Source of the DNA: Acidobacteria bacterium AH-259-G07
GTDB taxonomy: Bacteria; Acidobacteriota; UBA6911; RPQK01; JADFOI01
NCBI GenBank assembly: GCA_027717925.1
Contig: JALLON010000115.1
Location: 1 to 8,604 of the forward strand
Length of the DNA: 8,604 bases
Reading direction: 5' to 3'
The notes under the pieces were generated by a model, which made no database searches, was not told the DNA's origin, and worked only from the letters and a program-made list of their open reading frames with translations. This document shows positions 1 to 6,131 of the stretch, one piece after another (the stretch's first letter is position 1; each line of letters starts with the position of its first letter). Made by a program: the position numbers and the translations under genes.

Positions 1-12
1 AATGCGGGCTAG
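1..12. repeat. Right end of a truncated copy (copy A) of the YTAR-flanked inverted-repeat element
   Basis: The first bases read AATGCGGG followed by CTAG. This equals the right terminal arm of the complete copy at 332-399 (AATGCGGG then CTAA). The rest of this copy lies outside the window. The flanking CTAG (9-12) contains, on the minus strand, the TAG stop codon of the 75-residue gene at 9-233. Only eight bases of the element plus the flank are visible, so on its own this would be weak; the support comes from the three other copies. Confidence 0.6.
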
Positions 13-233
13 GGCTCCATCCCTTCGTCCATCCAGTGCTTGAATTTTTCAACCTGGTCAGGTGACCAGGAGTCGTCGCAGGGCATACTTCCATCGGCGA
101 GACGATCATAGATGCTCTGGGCATGGGCCTTTACATCTGCGTAAACAGAGAGGTCAAATCCGAAGGGAGTCATTGACTCGATATCGAAGGGCCGAAATAA
201 AGGTTTGATGTCCCGATCGAAGCTGAGTTTCAT
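9..233 (-). CDS. Small conserved protein of unknown function, 75 residues
   Basis: The protein begins MKLSFDRDIKPLF and contains the blocks FDLSVYADVKAHA, GSMPCD and a C-terminal FKHWMDEGMEP. I recognise this pattern (F-x-x-DI-x-PLF, FDL-x-x-Y-x-x-V, MPCD-x-x-W, F-x-x-W-x-x-x-G-M-x-P) as a widespread small domain usually left as hypothetical. It looks like a haem-less relative of short cytochrome-c-like domains, but no CxxCH is present, and function is unknown. The frame is open further upstream to a TTG at 317, giving 102 residues. I prefer the ATG at 233: it has a GGGGAG ribosome site (238-243) four bases ahead, and the longer start would lie inside the -35 box of the promoter at 289-317. 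It has no signal peptide and should be cytoplasmic. The stop codon sits in the flank of repeat copy A, and the gene lies between copies A and B. Confidence 0.78.
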   Translation of the reverse strand: MKLSFDRDIKPLFRPFDIESMTPFGFDLSVYADVKAHAQSIYDRLADGSMPCDDSWSPDQVEKFKHWMDEGMEP

Positions 234-288
234 TTTTCTCCCCATCTCGCAAATGGACTTCCAGACGCGCTTTGCACCATGTGAAGCA

Positions 289-317
289 ATCATAAGTCCT
301 TTTCCGCTCATTGGCAA
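289..317 (-). promoter_or_regulatory. Sigma70-type promoter for the 75-residue gene
   Basis: On the minus strand, TTGCCA (312-317, five of six matches to TTGACA) is followed after exactly 17 bases by TATGAT (289-294, five of six matches to TATAAT). Transcription would start near 282, leaving about 49 bases of leader before the ATG at 233. The -35 box lies 15 bases inside the right edge of the spacer between the gene and repeat copy B, so the promoter is not supplied by the repeat. Confidence 0.62.
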
Positions 318-331
318 TGGGCAGCCAGCCC

Positions 332-399
332 CTAACCCGCATTCTCACAGCGGCGCTTCCGCCGCTTCGTGACGAGCCGGTGTGAGAAATGCGGGCTAA
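332..399. mobile_element. Complete MITE-like inverted-repeat element (copy B), 60 bp plus 4-bp CTAA flanks
   Basis: Left arm CCCGCATTCTCACA (336-349) pairs with right arm TGTGAGAAATGCGGG (381-395); the arms differ by one inserted base. The element is bounded by CTAA at 332-335 and CTAA at 396-399. These are in direct, not inverted, orientation, as expected for a target-site duplication. The interior holds a second hairpin, GCGGCG / CGCCGC (350-355 with 360-365) with loop CTTC. It encodes no protein. Its right half (355-399) matches the opposite-strand sequence of copy D (8487-8531) at 42 of 45 positions by eye. Being between divergent genes, it is unlikely to act mainly as a terminator. Confidence 0.75.
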
Positions 400-421
400 A
401 GGTTTTTCATCCGGGGAAGTG

Positions 422-430
422 TGGCATAAT
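422..430 (+). promoter_or_regulatory. Possible extended -10 promoter before the 98-residue ORF; rest of 400-532 otherwise unremarkable
   Basis: TGG directly followed by CATAAT forms an extended -10 (TGn plus five of six matches to TATAAT). No convincing -35 is present; TTTTCA at 404-409 is only 15 bases away. Downstream, 450-475 is G-rich on the plus strand. The leader to the ATG at 533 would be about 95 bases, and I see no riboswitch or attenuator in it. Confidence 0.3.
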
Positions 431-532
431 GAGACTTAAGGCCAGCTCAGAGTGAGGTGAGTGGGGGTGGGCGGTCTTATTAGCAGTCCAACCCCGTGCC
501 AACATAGAGCTTCATGAGAAGTAGGCTCCTCA

Positions 533-829
533 ATGCACTTGGAAGATGTCAATGAGAGAGCGAGCATCCAGCGAATAAACAAAGAAAGTCCCCTCTTTCG
601 CTTTGAGTACATCAACAATTTTTACGGTTCTTGCCGATTCCTGGCCGAAGTAGTGGAGCACAAAAACCAAGCACTCACACTGGACGAAGCTTCCCTTTCG
701 CTGGAGAATTACCAGATCAAGAAAGGTAACATGCAGATGCTTCTCAATATTGCGAAAATTTTTTTCAGGCGGGTTTTGGGCAAGTACATGTATCTGGAGC
801 AGTTAGAGCGAGGTCTGCCGAATCACTGA
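533..829 (+). CDS. Hypothetical protein, 98 residues, unrecognised
   Basis: I do not recognise this protein. It begins MHLEDVNERASIQRIN and ends in a basic, probably helical stretch (IAKIFFRRVLGKYMYLEQLERG). It has no signal peptide, no obvious membrane segment and no known motif. The frame is closed by a TGA at 515-517, so the ATG at 533 is the only ATG that uses the full frame. AAGTAGG (519-525), seven bases before it, is one mismatch from an ideal ribosome site. It ends 25 bases before the methyltransferase start at 855, so the two could be one operon. It might be a genuine small accessory protein, a remnant of a larger gene, or a chance frame; the ribosome site and tight spacing slightly favour a real gene. 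Confidence 0.5.
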   Translation: MHLEDVNERASIQRINKESPLFRFEYINNFYGSCRFLAEVVEHKNQALTLDEASLSLENYQIKKGNMQMLLNIAKIFFRRVLGKYMYLEQLERGLPNH

Positions 830-854
830 GAAGAGCAGAGGAGAGATTTACCTG

Positions 855-1562
855 GTGGAGCGCAGGCCGGAACCGGAGTTGATGCTGGCAGAGGAACAGG
901 CCCGTGCGTACGCGGAAGCGGATTTTGAGGAACCACACAACCGATTCGTTGAGCTATTCCAAGAGACCTTTCCAGACCAGGACGCGCAGGGTTATGTCTT
1001 GGATCTTGGCTGTGGACCGGCCGACGTATCCTTGCGTTTTGCGCGAGCCTATCCAGGCTGTATTGTCCATGGTGTGGATGCATCCAAAACAATGTTGAAT
1101 TTTGGTAACCAGGCCATCCGAAAGCAGCAGCTGGAAGACCGAGTTCAACTTTTTCAATCCTATTTACCGACGAAGAGCTTACCCCTGGATAAATACGATG
1201 CGGTGATGAGCAACAGCCTGCTCCACCATCTGCGAGATCCCCAGGTGCTGTGGGAAACAATCAAACAATTTGCGGGTGGCGCCGCGCCGGTCTTTGTGAT
1301 GGATCTAATGCGCCCCACAAGTGAGACTCAGGCCAAAGAACTAACCCAAACCTATGCTGAGGGGGAGCCAGAGATCTTGAAGCGGGACTTTTACAACTCT
1401 TTGCTGGCTGCCTACCGGCCAGGTGAAATCGAATCCCACCTGGAGAAGGCCCGCTTGGCGCATTTCTCTGTGCGGGTCATCAGTGATCGTCACCTCATCG
1501 TCCATGGCCGAAGTGGAGACGCACAAAGACCTCTATCGAGTGCGCTGTGCGCCCGGGCATGA
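855..1562 (+). CDS. Class I SAM-dependent methyltransferase
   Basis: The protein is 235 residues with a Rossmann-type methyltransferase core. Motif I VLDLGCGPADVSLRFA is at residues 48-63, the acidic ribose-binding position is Asp75 in HGVDASKTML, and the post-core block YDAVMSNSLLHHL is at 114-126, followed by a VFVMDLMRP strand at 146-154. These identify SAM binding; the substrate cannot be read from them. The N-terminal RRPEPELM and EEPHNRFV blocks and the C-terminal DFYNSLLAAYRP and SDRHLIVHGR blocks are typical of a stand-alone bacterial subgroup that I cannot name. The start is GTG at 855, with AGGAGAG (839-845) nine bases ahead; no ATG in the frame gives a full core. The last 15 residues (after about 220) look like an unconserved tail. 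It is probably co-transcribed with the 98-residue ORF upstream. A stem-loop with T-tract follows at 1587-1655. Confidence 0.9.
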   Translation: MERRPEPELMLAEEQARAYAEADFEEPHNRFVELFQETFPDQDAQGYVLDLGCGPADVSLRFARAYPGCIVHGVDASKTMLNFGNQAIRKQQLEDRVQLFQSYLPTKSLPLDKYDAVMSNSLLHHLRDPQVLWETIKQFAGGAAPVFVMDLMRPTSETQAKELTQTYAEGEPEILKRDFYNSLLAAYRPGEIESHLEKARLAHFSVRVISDRHLIVHGRSGDAQRPLSSALCARA

Positions 1563-1586
1563 GATAGAAGGGCATTAGGAAAGAGG

Positions 1587-1655
1587 AGCGGTACCAGAAG
1601 GCCGACTTTTGGCATCCCAGAGCTAAAATCTTTCACCTTCTGGTACGCTGTTTTT
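1587..1655 (+). terminator. Long-loop stem followed by T5, candidate terminator of the methyltransferase
   Basis: AGC-G-GTACCAGAAGG (1587-1601) pairs with CCTTCTGGTAC-GCT (1636-1649). Eleven base pairs are uninterrupted, and three more follow one bulged G. One base later there is TTTTT (1651-1655). It starts 25 bases after the stop codon. The 34-base loop is much longer than in ordinary intrinsic terminators, so it may instead be a structured RNA element or a degenerate small inverted-repeat element. Confidence 0.45.
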
Positions 1656-1842
1656 CGCTCGATATGGGTCTTGCAATATCCGCTCCAGTGCGCAGAGGAT
1701 TTCATGTAAGTATTTTAAAATTAGTAACTTAAAATAATTCGGCTAGATCACGAAGGCGCTGATCAGTTCAAAAAATTGGATTCTCGGCGCGTTTGGAACC
1801 TATAAGTCCTTTTTTTAAAGGGTGTTATAAAGATTCAATAAT

Positions 1843-1916
1843 GTGGACCGGTTGCTCAGAAATTCGTATCTGAAAAGTGTTGACCGGTCGGTATGGGCTC
1901 CATAGTATTGGTCCAC
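1843..1916. promoter_or_regulatory. Candidate operator region: two ACCGGT boxes inside a GTGGACC/GGTCCAC inverted repeat
   Basis: ACCGGT occurs at 1847-1852 and again at 1883-1888; the second lies within the perfect palindrome GACCGGTC (1882-1889), which overlaps the -35 box. The centres are 36 bp apart. In addition, GTGGACC (1843-1849) and GGTCCAC (1910-1916) form a 7-bp inverted repeat that brackets both boxes and the -10. A dimeric repressor binding GACCGGT-type sites would occlude the promoter. No regulator is identified, and this rests on pattern only. Confidence 0.35.
1880..1908 (+). promoter_or_regulatory. Sigma70-type promoter of the YbdK-family gene
   Basis: TTGACC (1880-1885, five of six) and TAGTAT (1903-1908, four of six) are separated by exactly 17 bases. 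Transcription would begin near 1915, leaving a leader of about 28 bases. GGGGAG (1930-1935), seven bases before the ATG at 1943, is a strong ribosome-binding site. Confidence 0.55.
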
Positions 1917-1942
1917 GCCAGCGATCTGCGGGGAGCTAACTT

Positions 1943-3046
1943 ATGGATATTGCCAACTTAACCATTGGTATTGAGGAAGAGTACCAGATCGTTGACCCGG
2001 AAAGCCGTGAGTTGACCTCCTACATCTCTGAATTCCTCGAACGCGGAACTATGCTTTTTAGGGACCAGGTCAAACCCGAGTTTCTTCAATCTCAGGTCGA
2101 AACGGGCAGCCACGTCTGCCGGAATATGAAAGAAGTTCGGCAGGAGGTAACGCGTCTTCGAAGTGTGGTCGCCGAGATTGCCGACAAGAACAATTGTAGG
2201 ATCGTAGCAGCCGGCACCCATCCCTTTTCGCGTTGGGAGGATCAGGTCGTTACCGACAGGATCCGCTATCGAGGCCTGGTTGCCGATATGCAGCACGTGG
2301 CACGCCGCTTGCTCATCTTTGGAATGCATGTGCATATCGGCATTCCCGACCCCGACTTACGCATTGATGTCATGAATCAAATGGTTTATTTCATACCCCA
2401 CATCTTGACCCTTTCCACCTCCTCTCCTTTTTGGCTTGGACGCAACACCGGTTTGAAATCATACCGGAGTGTTATCTTTGACGAGCTCCCTCGAACTGGG
2501 CTCCCGGAGTACTTTAGTTCTGCGACGGAATACGATCAGTTTGTACAGTGCCTGATTCGGACTCGATGCATCGATGAACCCACCAAGATTTGGTGGGACA
2601 TTCGGCCTCATCCCAAATTTCCCACCCTGGAATTGAGGATTTGCGACTGTACGACCAAAATTGACGAAGTCGTCGCCGTCACCGCACTAATACAAGCCAT
2701 TGCGGCGAAATTGATTCAGTTACGGCAAAGCAACCAGAGCTGGCGCAATTACCGCCGCGCATTGATCGCTGAGAACAAATGGCGAGCGGTGAGAGACGGA
2801 ATCGATGGAAAGCTGTTAGATTGGGGCAAGGAAGAAGAAGTCCCCTTGCGCTTCCTGATTGAAGAATTGATGGAGTTGCTTGATGATGTCTTCGACGAGC
2901 TAGGTACGCGCGAAGAGGTCGAGTACGTGCGCAACATTCTCAAGAAAGGCACAAGCGCAGACCGGCAGCTGCGCAAATACGAAGAAACCGGAAGCCTTGA
3001 AGCAGTAATTGACATGCTCGCAGAAGAAACCGTGATGGGCGTTTGA
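1943..3046 (+). CDS. ybdK: YbdK-family carboxylate-amine ligase (glutamate-cysteine ligase type 2 fold)
   Basis: The protein is 367 residues, essentially the length of E. coli YbdK (372), with the family signatures in order: IGIEEEYQIVDPESREL at 9-25, an ETGSHV block at about 53, GTHPFSRW at 91-98, FGMHVHIGIPDPDLRI from about 126, STSSPFWLGRNTGLKSYRS near 158, PRTGLPEYF near 183, IWWDIRPHPKFPTLELRICD near 216, ENKWRAVRDG near 277, and GTSADRQLRKYEETG near 333. The N-terminal EEE and the RPHP/ELR blocks belong to the ATP- and metal-binding glutamine-synthetase-like fold. In E. coli this family shows weak ATP-dependent glutamate-cysteine ligation; the physiological substrate is not established, so calling it a glutathione enzyme would be inference. 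It is cytoplasmic. The start is fixed by GGGGAG seven bases upstream. It has its own promoter and converges on the PAS-GAF gene with a 44-bp gap. Confidence 0.93.
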   Translation: MDIANLTIGIEEEYQIVDPESRELTSYISEFLERGTMLFRDQVKPEFLQSQVETGSHVCRNMKEVRQEVTRLRSVVAEIADKNNCRIVAAGTHPFSRWEDQVVTDRIRYRGLVADMQHVARRLLIFGMHVHIGIPDPDLRIDVMNQMVYFIPHILTLSTSSPFWLGRNTGLKSYRSVIFDELPRTGLPEYFSSATEYDQFVQCLIRTRCIDEPTKIWWDIRPHPKFPTLELRICDCTTKIDEVVAVTALIQAIAAKLIQLRQSNQSWRNYRRALIAENKWRAVRDGIDGKLLDWGKEEEVPLRFLIEELMELLDDVFDELGTREEVEYVRNILKKGTSADRQLRKYEETGSLEAVIDMLAEETVMGV

Positions 3047-3090
3047 ATTCTCCTGCCGGCCCCGGTGCTACTTGATGCACTCCCGGTCCC

Positions 3091-4224
3091 TTACGTCCGT
3101 TTGCGCTCGAGTTCAGCACCGGCACGGGCTGCGAAGATTCTCAAGATCGACTCCCTGTGCGGATCGTGCGCCATTGGGCTGTCATGCATTACACCCAGAT
3201 GGCCTCTTGGATTCCCATTCGGATCGTACACTGGAACTGCCAGGTAACTCTCGATGTCCTTTTCCTGTAACCAGCCATCTTCAGGAAAAAGCTTTTGCAC
3301 TGCAGCTGGGTAATAAGCCAGATTGTTTGTAAAGACGTGCTCGCAAGGGGTGCGTTCTATGTTGTACTCGAAGTTTTCTCCCCAGTCCGTTCCTTCCCAA
3401 AAGGCAAGCAGCCTGACTGACTTCTCGACAGTCCTATGACACTCGGAAACAAAGGCGAATCGAACCTGGAACGCAGCGGCCAACTGCCGCACTAAAGAGG
3501 GGAAGAAGTCTTGGCCGACAGTCCAGGATGTGCCTTGAACCAAAGAGTGCAGTGCTTCCTCCTCTCGTTTGCGCGCGCTGATGTCTCGGGCGATGCCCTC
3601 CATTGCCACTAAGTTGCCTGCCTCATCATAAACCGGCACATTCACCTGCTCAGTCCAGACCAACCTCCCTTCCCTATGCACCCAACGCAAGGCCACCGGC
3701 TCACCGAACACGCCTCCCTGCTGAAGGTACTCCTGCAACTTGTGACGGTCAGCGGGATGAACGATCTTGCAGGCCAAGTCTGGGTCGGCGTAATGCTCCT
3801 CGGGGGTGTAAGCGACAATATCACTGACCGCCGGGCTGATGTACTCGAAGCCCCGGGTGGGGGCAAAACGATAGCGGTAAATGATATCCCTGGCGTTCTC
3901 AACCAGCTGGTAAAAGCTTACGTCGGTCTCGTGTACCACTTTCCCCGCATGCTTGTGCTCTGCTTCCCTCTCCCCCACTTCCTTCTCCATTAACTCGAGT
4001 GTTAGGCTGTCAATCCCTTCTCGAACATATCGCTCCACCATCCGGTTTCGTCGCTTGACTCGTGCGGTGGCGTATCTAAATAAGGTGGTGCTCGAGGGAC
4101 CCCTCTCACCCGTCACTCGCTGGAGTTCGCGAGAGATCGTCTCCCAACTCCAAGAGGTCTTCTCTTTGAGCCTCATCAGTTCTTCAGCGAGAGTTCCGCT
4201 TGGCATATTCTTGTGCTTTGGCAT
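3091..4224 (-). CDS. HTH-PAS-GAF sensor protein lacking an output domain
   Basis: The protein is 377 residues. Residues 11-66 (LAEELMRLKEKTSWSWETIS onwards, then TTLFRYATARVKRR) resemble an XRE-like helix-turn-helix followed by a basic segment, so it may bind DNA. A charged linker (67-100) leads to a PAS domain at about 103-218 (VENARDIIYRYRFAP, EYISPAVSDIVAYTPEE, HPADR, then the PAC-type end GIARDISARKREEE). A GAF domain follows at about 228-372 (GQDFFPSLVRQLAAAFQVRFAFV, TPCEHVF, YLAVPVYDPNGNPRGHLGV, FAARAGAELERKR). In relatives that GAF ending usually runs straight into a kinase, GGDEF or further PAS domain; here the TAA follows RKRT. No signal peptide or membrane segment, so a cytoplasmic sensor. 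No strong ribosome site precedes the ATG at 4224; Met7 at 4206 is an alternative. The ligand is unknown. Confidence 0.88.
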   Translation of the reverse strand: MPKHKNMPSGTLAEELMRLKEKTSWSWETISRELQRVTGERGPSSTTLFRYATARVKRRNRMVERYVREGIDSLTLELMEKEVGEREAEHKHAGKVVHETDVSFYQLVENARDIIYRYRFAPTRGFEYISPAVSDIVAYTPEEHYADPDLACKIVHPADRHKLQEYLQQGGVFGEPVALRWVHREGRLVWTEQVNVPVYDEAGNLVAMEGIARDISARKREEEALHSLVQGTSWTVGQDFFPSLVRQLAAAFQVRFAFVSECHRTVEKSVRLLAFWEGTDWGENFEYNIERTPCEHVFTNNLAYYPAAVQKLFPEDGWLQEKDIESYLAVPVYDPNGNPRGHLGVMHDSPMAHDPHRESILRIFAARAGAELERKRT

Positions 4225-4293
4225 AAAATGTTAACTACGCCATACGGACCAAATCGTTTCGTCGCCTGAATTCGGGGGTAGTCCTACTCATCA

Positions 4294-4998
4294 ATGGGGG
4301 TCGCGGTGCCTATACTGACACGCGAAGAGGTGAGAGCTTTTTACGATCGTTTCGGTTCCAAACAGGACACACAAGAATTCTACCAGGATCCGACTACCAC
4401 AGACTTGATTAGGCATGCCCGATTTGAAGATGCTTGTGCGGTTTTTGAATTCGGCTGTGGAACCGGTCGTTTCGCTGCACGTTTGCTGGCTCATCATTTA
4501 CCACCGCACTGCCGTTATTTGGGAGTGGATATCAGCTCCACTATGGTACGCCTGGCTCGCCAGCGCCTCAGTCCTTGGTGCGACCGAGCAGAGGTACATC
4601 TTTGTGACGGATCAACGCGACTGGATAATGCGGACAGCTCCTATGACCGTTTTGTCTCGAACTACGTACTCGATCTTTTAAGTGAGAGCGATATCCACTC
4701 CCTTCTTAACGAGGCTCATCGCCTCTTGAGAGAGGACGGACTGCTTTGCTTGGCCAGCCTGACCCGTGGTGAGACATTCCTCTCGAGTTTCGTCTCCTGG
4801 TCTTGGCAGTGTATCCACTCGGTGCGGCCAAAGATACTGGGAGGATGCCGGCCGATTGAACTGCGTAAATTCTTGCCTGCGGAAAAATGGCAGGTCGGAT
4901 ATCGGAACGTGGTTAAGAAATTTGGGATCACTTCCGAGGTTTTAGTGGCACTCGCCTTAGCCGGACTAGATCAGAAATCTGCCAAAGTCTCCGGCTGA
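4294..4998 (+). CDS. Class I SAM-dependent methyltransferase, unrelated in detail to the one at 855
   Basis: The protein is 234 residues. An N-terminal helix (REEVRAFYDRFGSKQDTQEF, residues 10-29) precedes motif I VFEFGCGTGRFAARLL (50-65). The acidic residue is Asp79 in YLGVDISSTMVRLAR, Asp105 sits in the adenine-side HLCDGS, YDRFVSNYVLDLLSE is at 117-131, and LLNEAHRLLREDGLLCLAS at 137-155 is the usual fourth and fifth strand region. This is the UbiE/Methyltransf_11-type layout. The target is unknown. The ATG at 4294 has only GGGGG about 14 bases ahead; a GTG at 4306, with GGGGG a few bases upstream, is a credible alternative that removes four residues. It is divergent from the PAS-GAF gene across 69 bp and is followed 59 bp later by the MscS gene on the same strand, so those two may be co-transcribed. 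Confidence 0.9.
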   Translation: MGVAVPILTREEVRAFYDRFGSKQDTQEFYQDPTTTDLIRHARFEDACAVFEFGCGTGRFAARLLAHHLPPHCRYLGVDISSTMVRLARQRLSPWCDRAEVHLCDGSTRLDNADSSYDRFVSNYVLDLLSESDIHSLLNEAHRLLREDGLLCLASLTRGETFLSSFVSWSWQCIHSVRPKILGGCRPIELRKFLPAEKWQVGYRNVVKKFGITSEVLVALALAGLDQKSAKVSG

Positions 4999-5057
4999 CT
5001 GCTTCGTTCCGTTCAACTTATTTCGTAAACTGGGAGTGAAAGGAGTTTGCTGGTTCC

Positions 5058-6002
5058 TTGACTCTTAACTGGTTGGAAATGGCTGTGGGCCTGCAGCCGG
5101 CGACCGAAACCAAGCTCTTGCTGTCGCTGGCGGTTGTGTTTGCTCTCATGGTTGTACGCTGGCTCGTGTGGTGGGTCGTCTCTTGGCGAACTGACGATGT
5201 GCGGGTTCGCTATCACGTTCGGAAAATCAGCACGTATGTATCCGCCGGATTGGGCTTGCTGATTGTGGGCCGCATCTGGTTCACAGGCTTTCGTGATGTT
5301 GGCACCTTTTTGGGCCTGCTTTCCGCAGGCTTGGCCATTGCTTTAAAGGATCTGGTTGCCAGCATAGCCGGCTGGGCCTACTTGCTGTGGCGCCGCCCGT
5401 TTGAAGTAGGCGACCGCATTCAGATCGGGGACCACGCGGGTGATGTCGTCGACCTAAGACTCTTTCGTTTCACTCTGATGGAGATCGGAAACTGGGTGGA
5501 GGCCGATCAGAGCACCGGTCGTACCATTCATATTCCCAACAGTCGCGCTCTCATCGACGTGATCGCCAATTACAGCAAGGGTTTTCAATATATCTGGAAT
5601 GAAATTCCTGTACTGGTAACCTTTGAAAGCAACTGGCAGAAAGCGAAGGAGATTCTCCAGCAGATCGCCGATAGCCACTCTGCGCATCTGAGTGAAGCTG
5701 CAATGGAGTCTGTTCGAAAGGCCGCCCAGAGGGCAATGATCATCTACTCGACACTGACTCCTAAAGTCTGGACCAGTATTGCCAACTCAGGGGTATTACT
5801 CACCATCCGCTATCTGTGTGACCCCAGGAAGCGTCGTGGCACTGAGGAAACTATTTGGGAAGACATCTTACGCGAGTTCCACAGATGCGATGATATCGAT
5901 TTTGCTTATCCGACAGTCCGTCGTTTTATTAACCTCCAGGAGGGAAAACCTGGGATAGGAGGAGCTGTTCGTGCTTCTTCCTTCGAAGAGGAGTTGTCAT
6001 AA
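5058..6002 (+). CDS. Mechanosensitive ion channel, MscS family
   Basis: The protein is 314 residues, close to the three-helix MscS size (E. coli MscS 286). Membrane segments are visible at about 18-42 and 57-76. The pore helix at about 82-107 carries the small-residue pattern GLLSAGLAIALKDLVASIAG. The beta domain follows: RPFEVGDRIQIGDHAGDVVD (113-132), then IHIPNSRALIDVIANYSKGF (157-176), both strongly diagnostic. The C-terminal part is the cytoplasmic alpha/beta domain, with an acidic-ended tail. It sits in the inner membrane and would release solutes on hypo-osmotic shock. The start used is TTG at 5058, with AGGAG (5041-5045) 12 bases ahead, which is long; ATG at 5079 is the alternative and keeps all membrane segments. 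After the stop there is no clear terminator, only a four-pair CTCG/CGAG hairpin. Confidence 0.92.
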   Translation: MTLNWLEMAVGLQPATETKLLLSLAVVFALMVVRWLVWWVVSWRTDDVRVRYHVRKISTYVSAGLGLLIVGRIWFTGFRDVGTFLGLLSAGLAIALKDLVASIAGWAYLLWRRPFEVGDRIQIGDHAGDVVDLRLFRFTLMEIGNWVEADQSTGRTIHIPNSRALIDVIANYSKGFQYIWNEIPVLVTFESNWQKAKEILQQIADSHSAHLSEAAMESVRKAAQRAMIIYSTLTPKVWTSIANSGVLLTIRYLCDPRKRRGTEETIWEDILREFHRCDDIDFAYPTVRRFINLQEGKPGIGGAVRASSFEEELS

Positions 6003-6131
6003 ATAAAGGTCCTCGATTTTGGTGACGAGCCTCACAGTAAAGTTTTTCCAATATCGTTAGAATCCGTTGTCAACATGGGTAGCAAACCTGTGAAAATCAT
6101 TGAAGGTACTTGAGGGTTTAGGATTGTGAAG

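Larger units (their letters stand above)
1563..1942. other. 380-bp intergenic region between the methyltransferase and the YbdK-family gene
   Basis: No open frame here looks coding. In order it holds a stem-loop and T-tract (1587-1655), an AT-rich patch at about 1706-1740 with the palindrome ATTTTAAAAT (1712-1721), a small CCTTT/AAAGG hairpin (1808-1821), and the regulatory block 1843-1935 in front of the ligase gene. Base composition drops markedly from 1700 to 1850 compared with the flanking genes. Confidence 0.7.

Noticed and set aside
332..399. Integron attC site or gene cassette boundaries at the repeat copies
   Set aside because: The size and fold are similar, but the ends do not read RYYYAAC...GTTRRRY: the right ends are GCGGG-CTAA, GCGGG-CTAG and TGCGGA-TTAA, without the invariant GTT. 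No integrase is present, and the genes between copies are not consistently oriented along an array.
450..475. G-quadruplex in the G-rich stretch upstream of the 98-residue ORF
   Set aside because: Only one run of five and one run of three G are present with GG runs around; it could at best form a two-layer structure, which is common by chance.
823..1260. A 145-codon minus-strand frame over the first methyltransferase
   Set aside because: Low-complexity Pro/Cys/Ser-rich translation opposite an intact SAM-binding core; a shadow frame.
3047..3090. Bidirectional terminator between ybdK and the convergent PAS-GAF gene
   Set aside because: The best fold is CCG-GTGC with GCAC-(TCC bulge)-CGG, only seven pairs with a three-base bulge, and there is no T-tract on either strand.
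2940..3125. Frameshifted continuation of the PAS-GAF protein beyond its stop at 3091
   Set aside because: The alternative minus-strand frames across the stop lie antisense to the intact ybdK gene and contain no kinase, GGDEF or other output-domain signature.
855..4998. The two methyltransferases as a duplicated pair
   Set aside because: Beyond the shared SAM-binding motifs the N- and C-terminal blocks differ completely, so they belong to separate subgroups rather than a local duplication.
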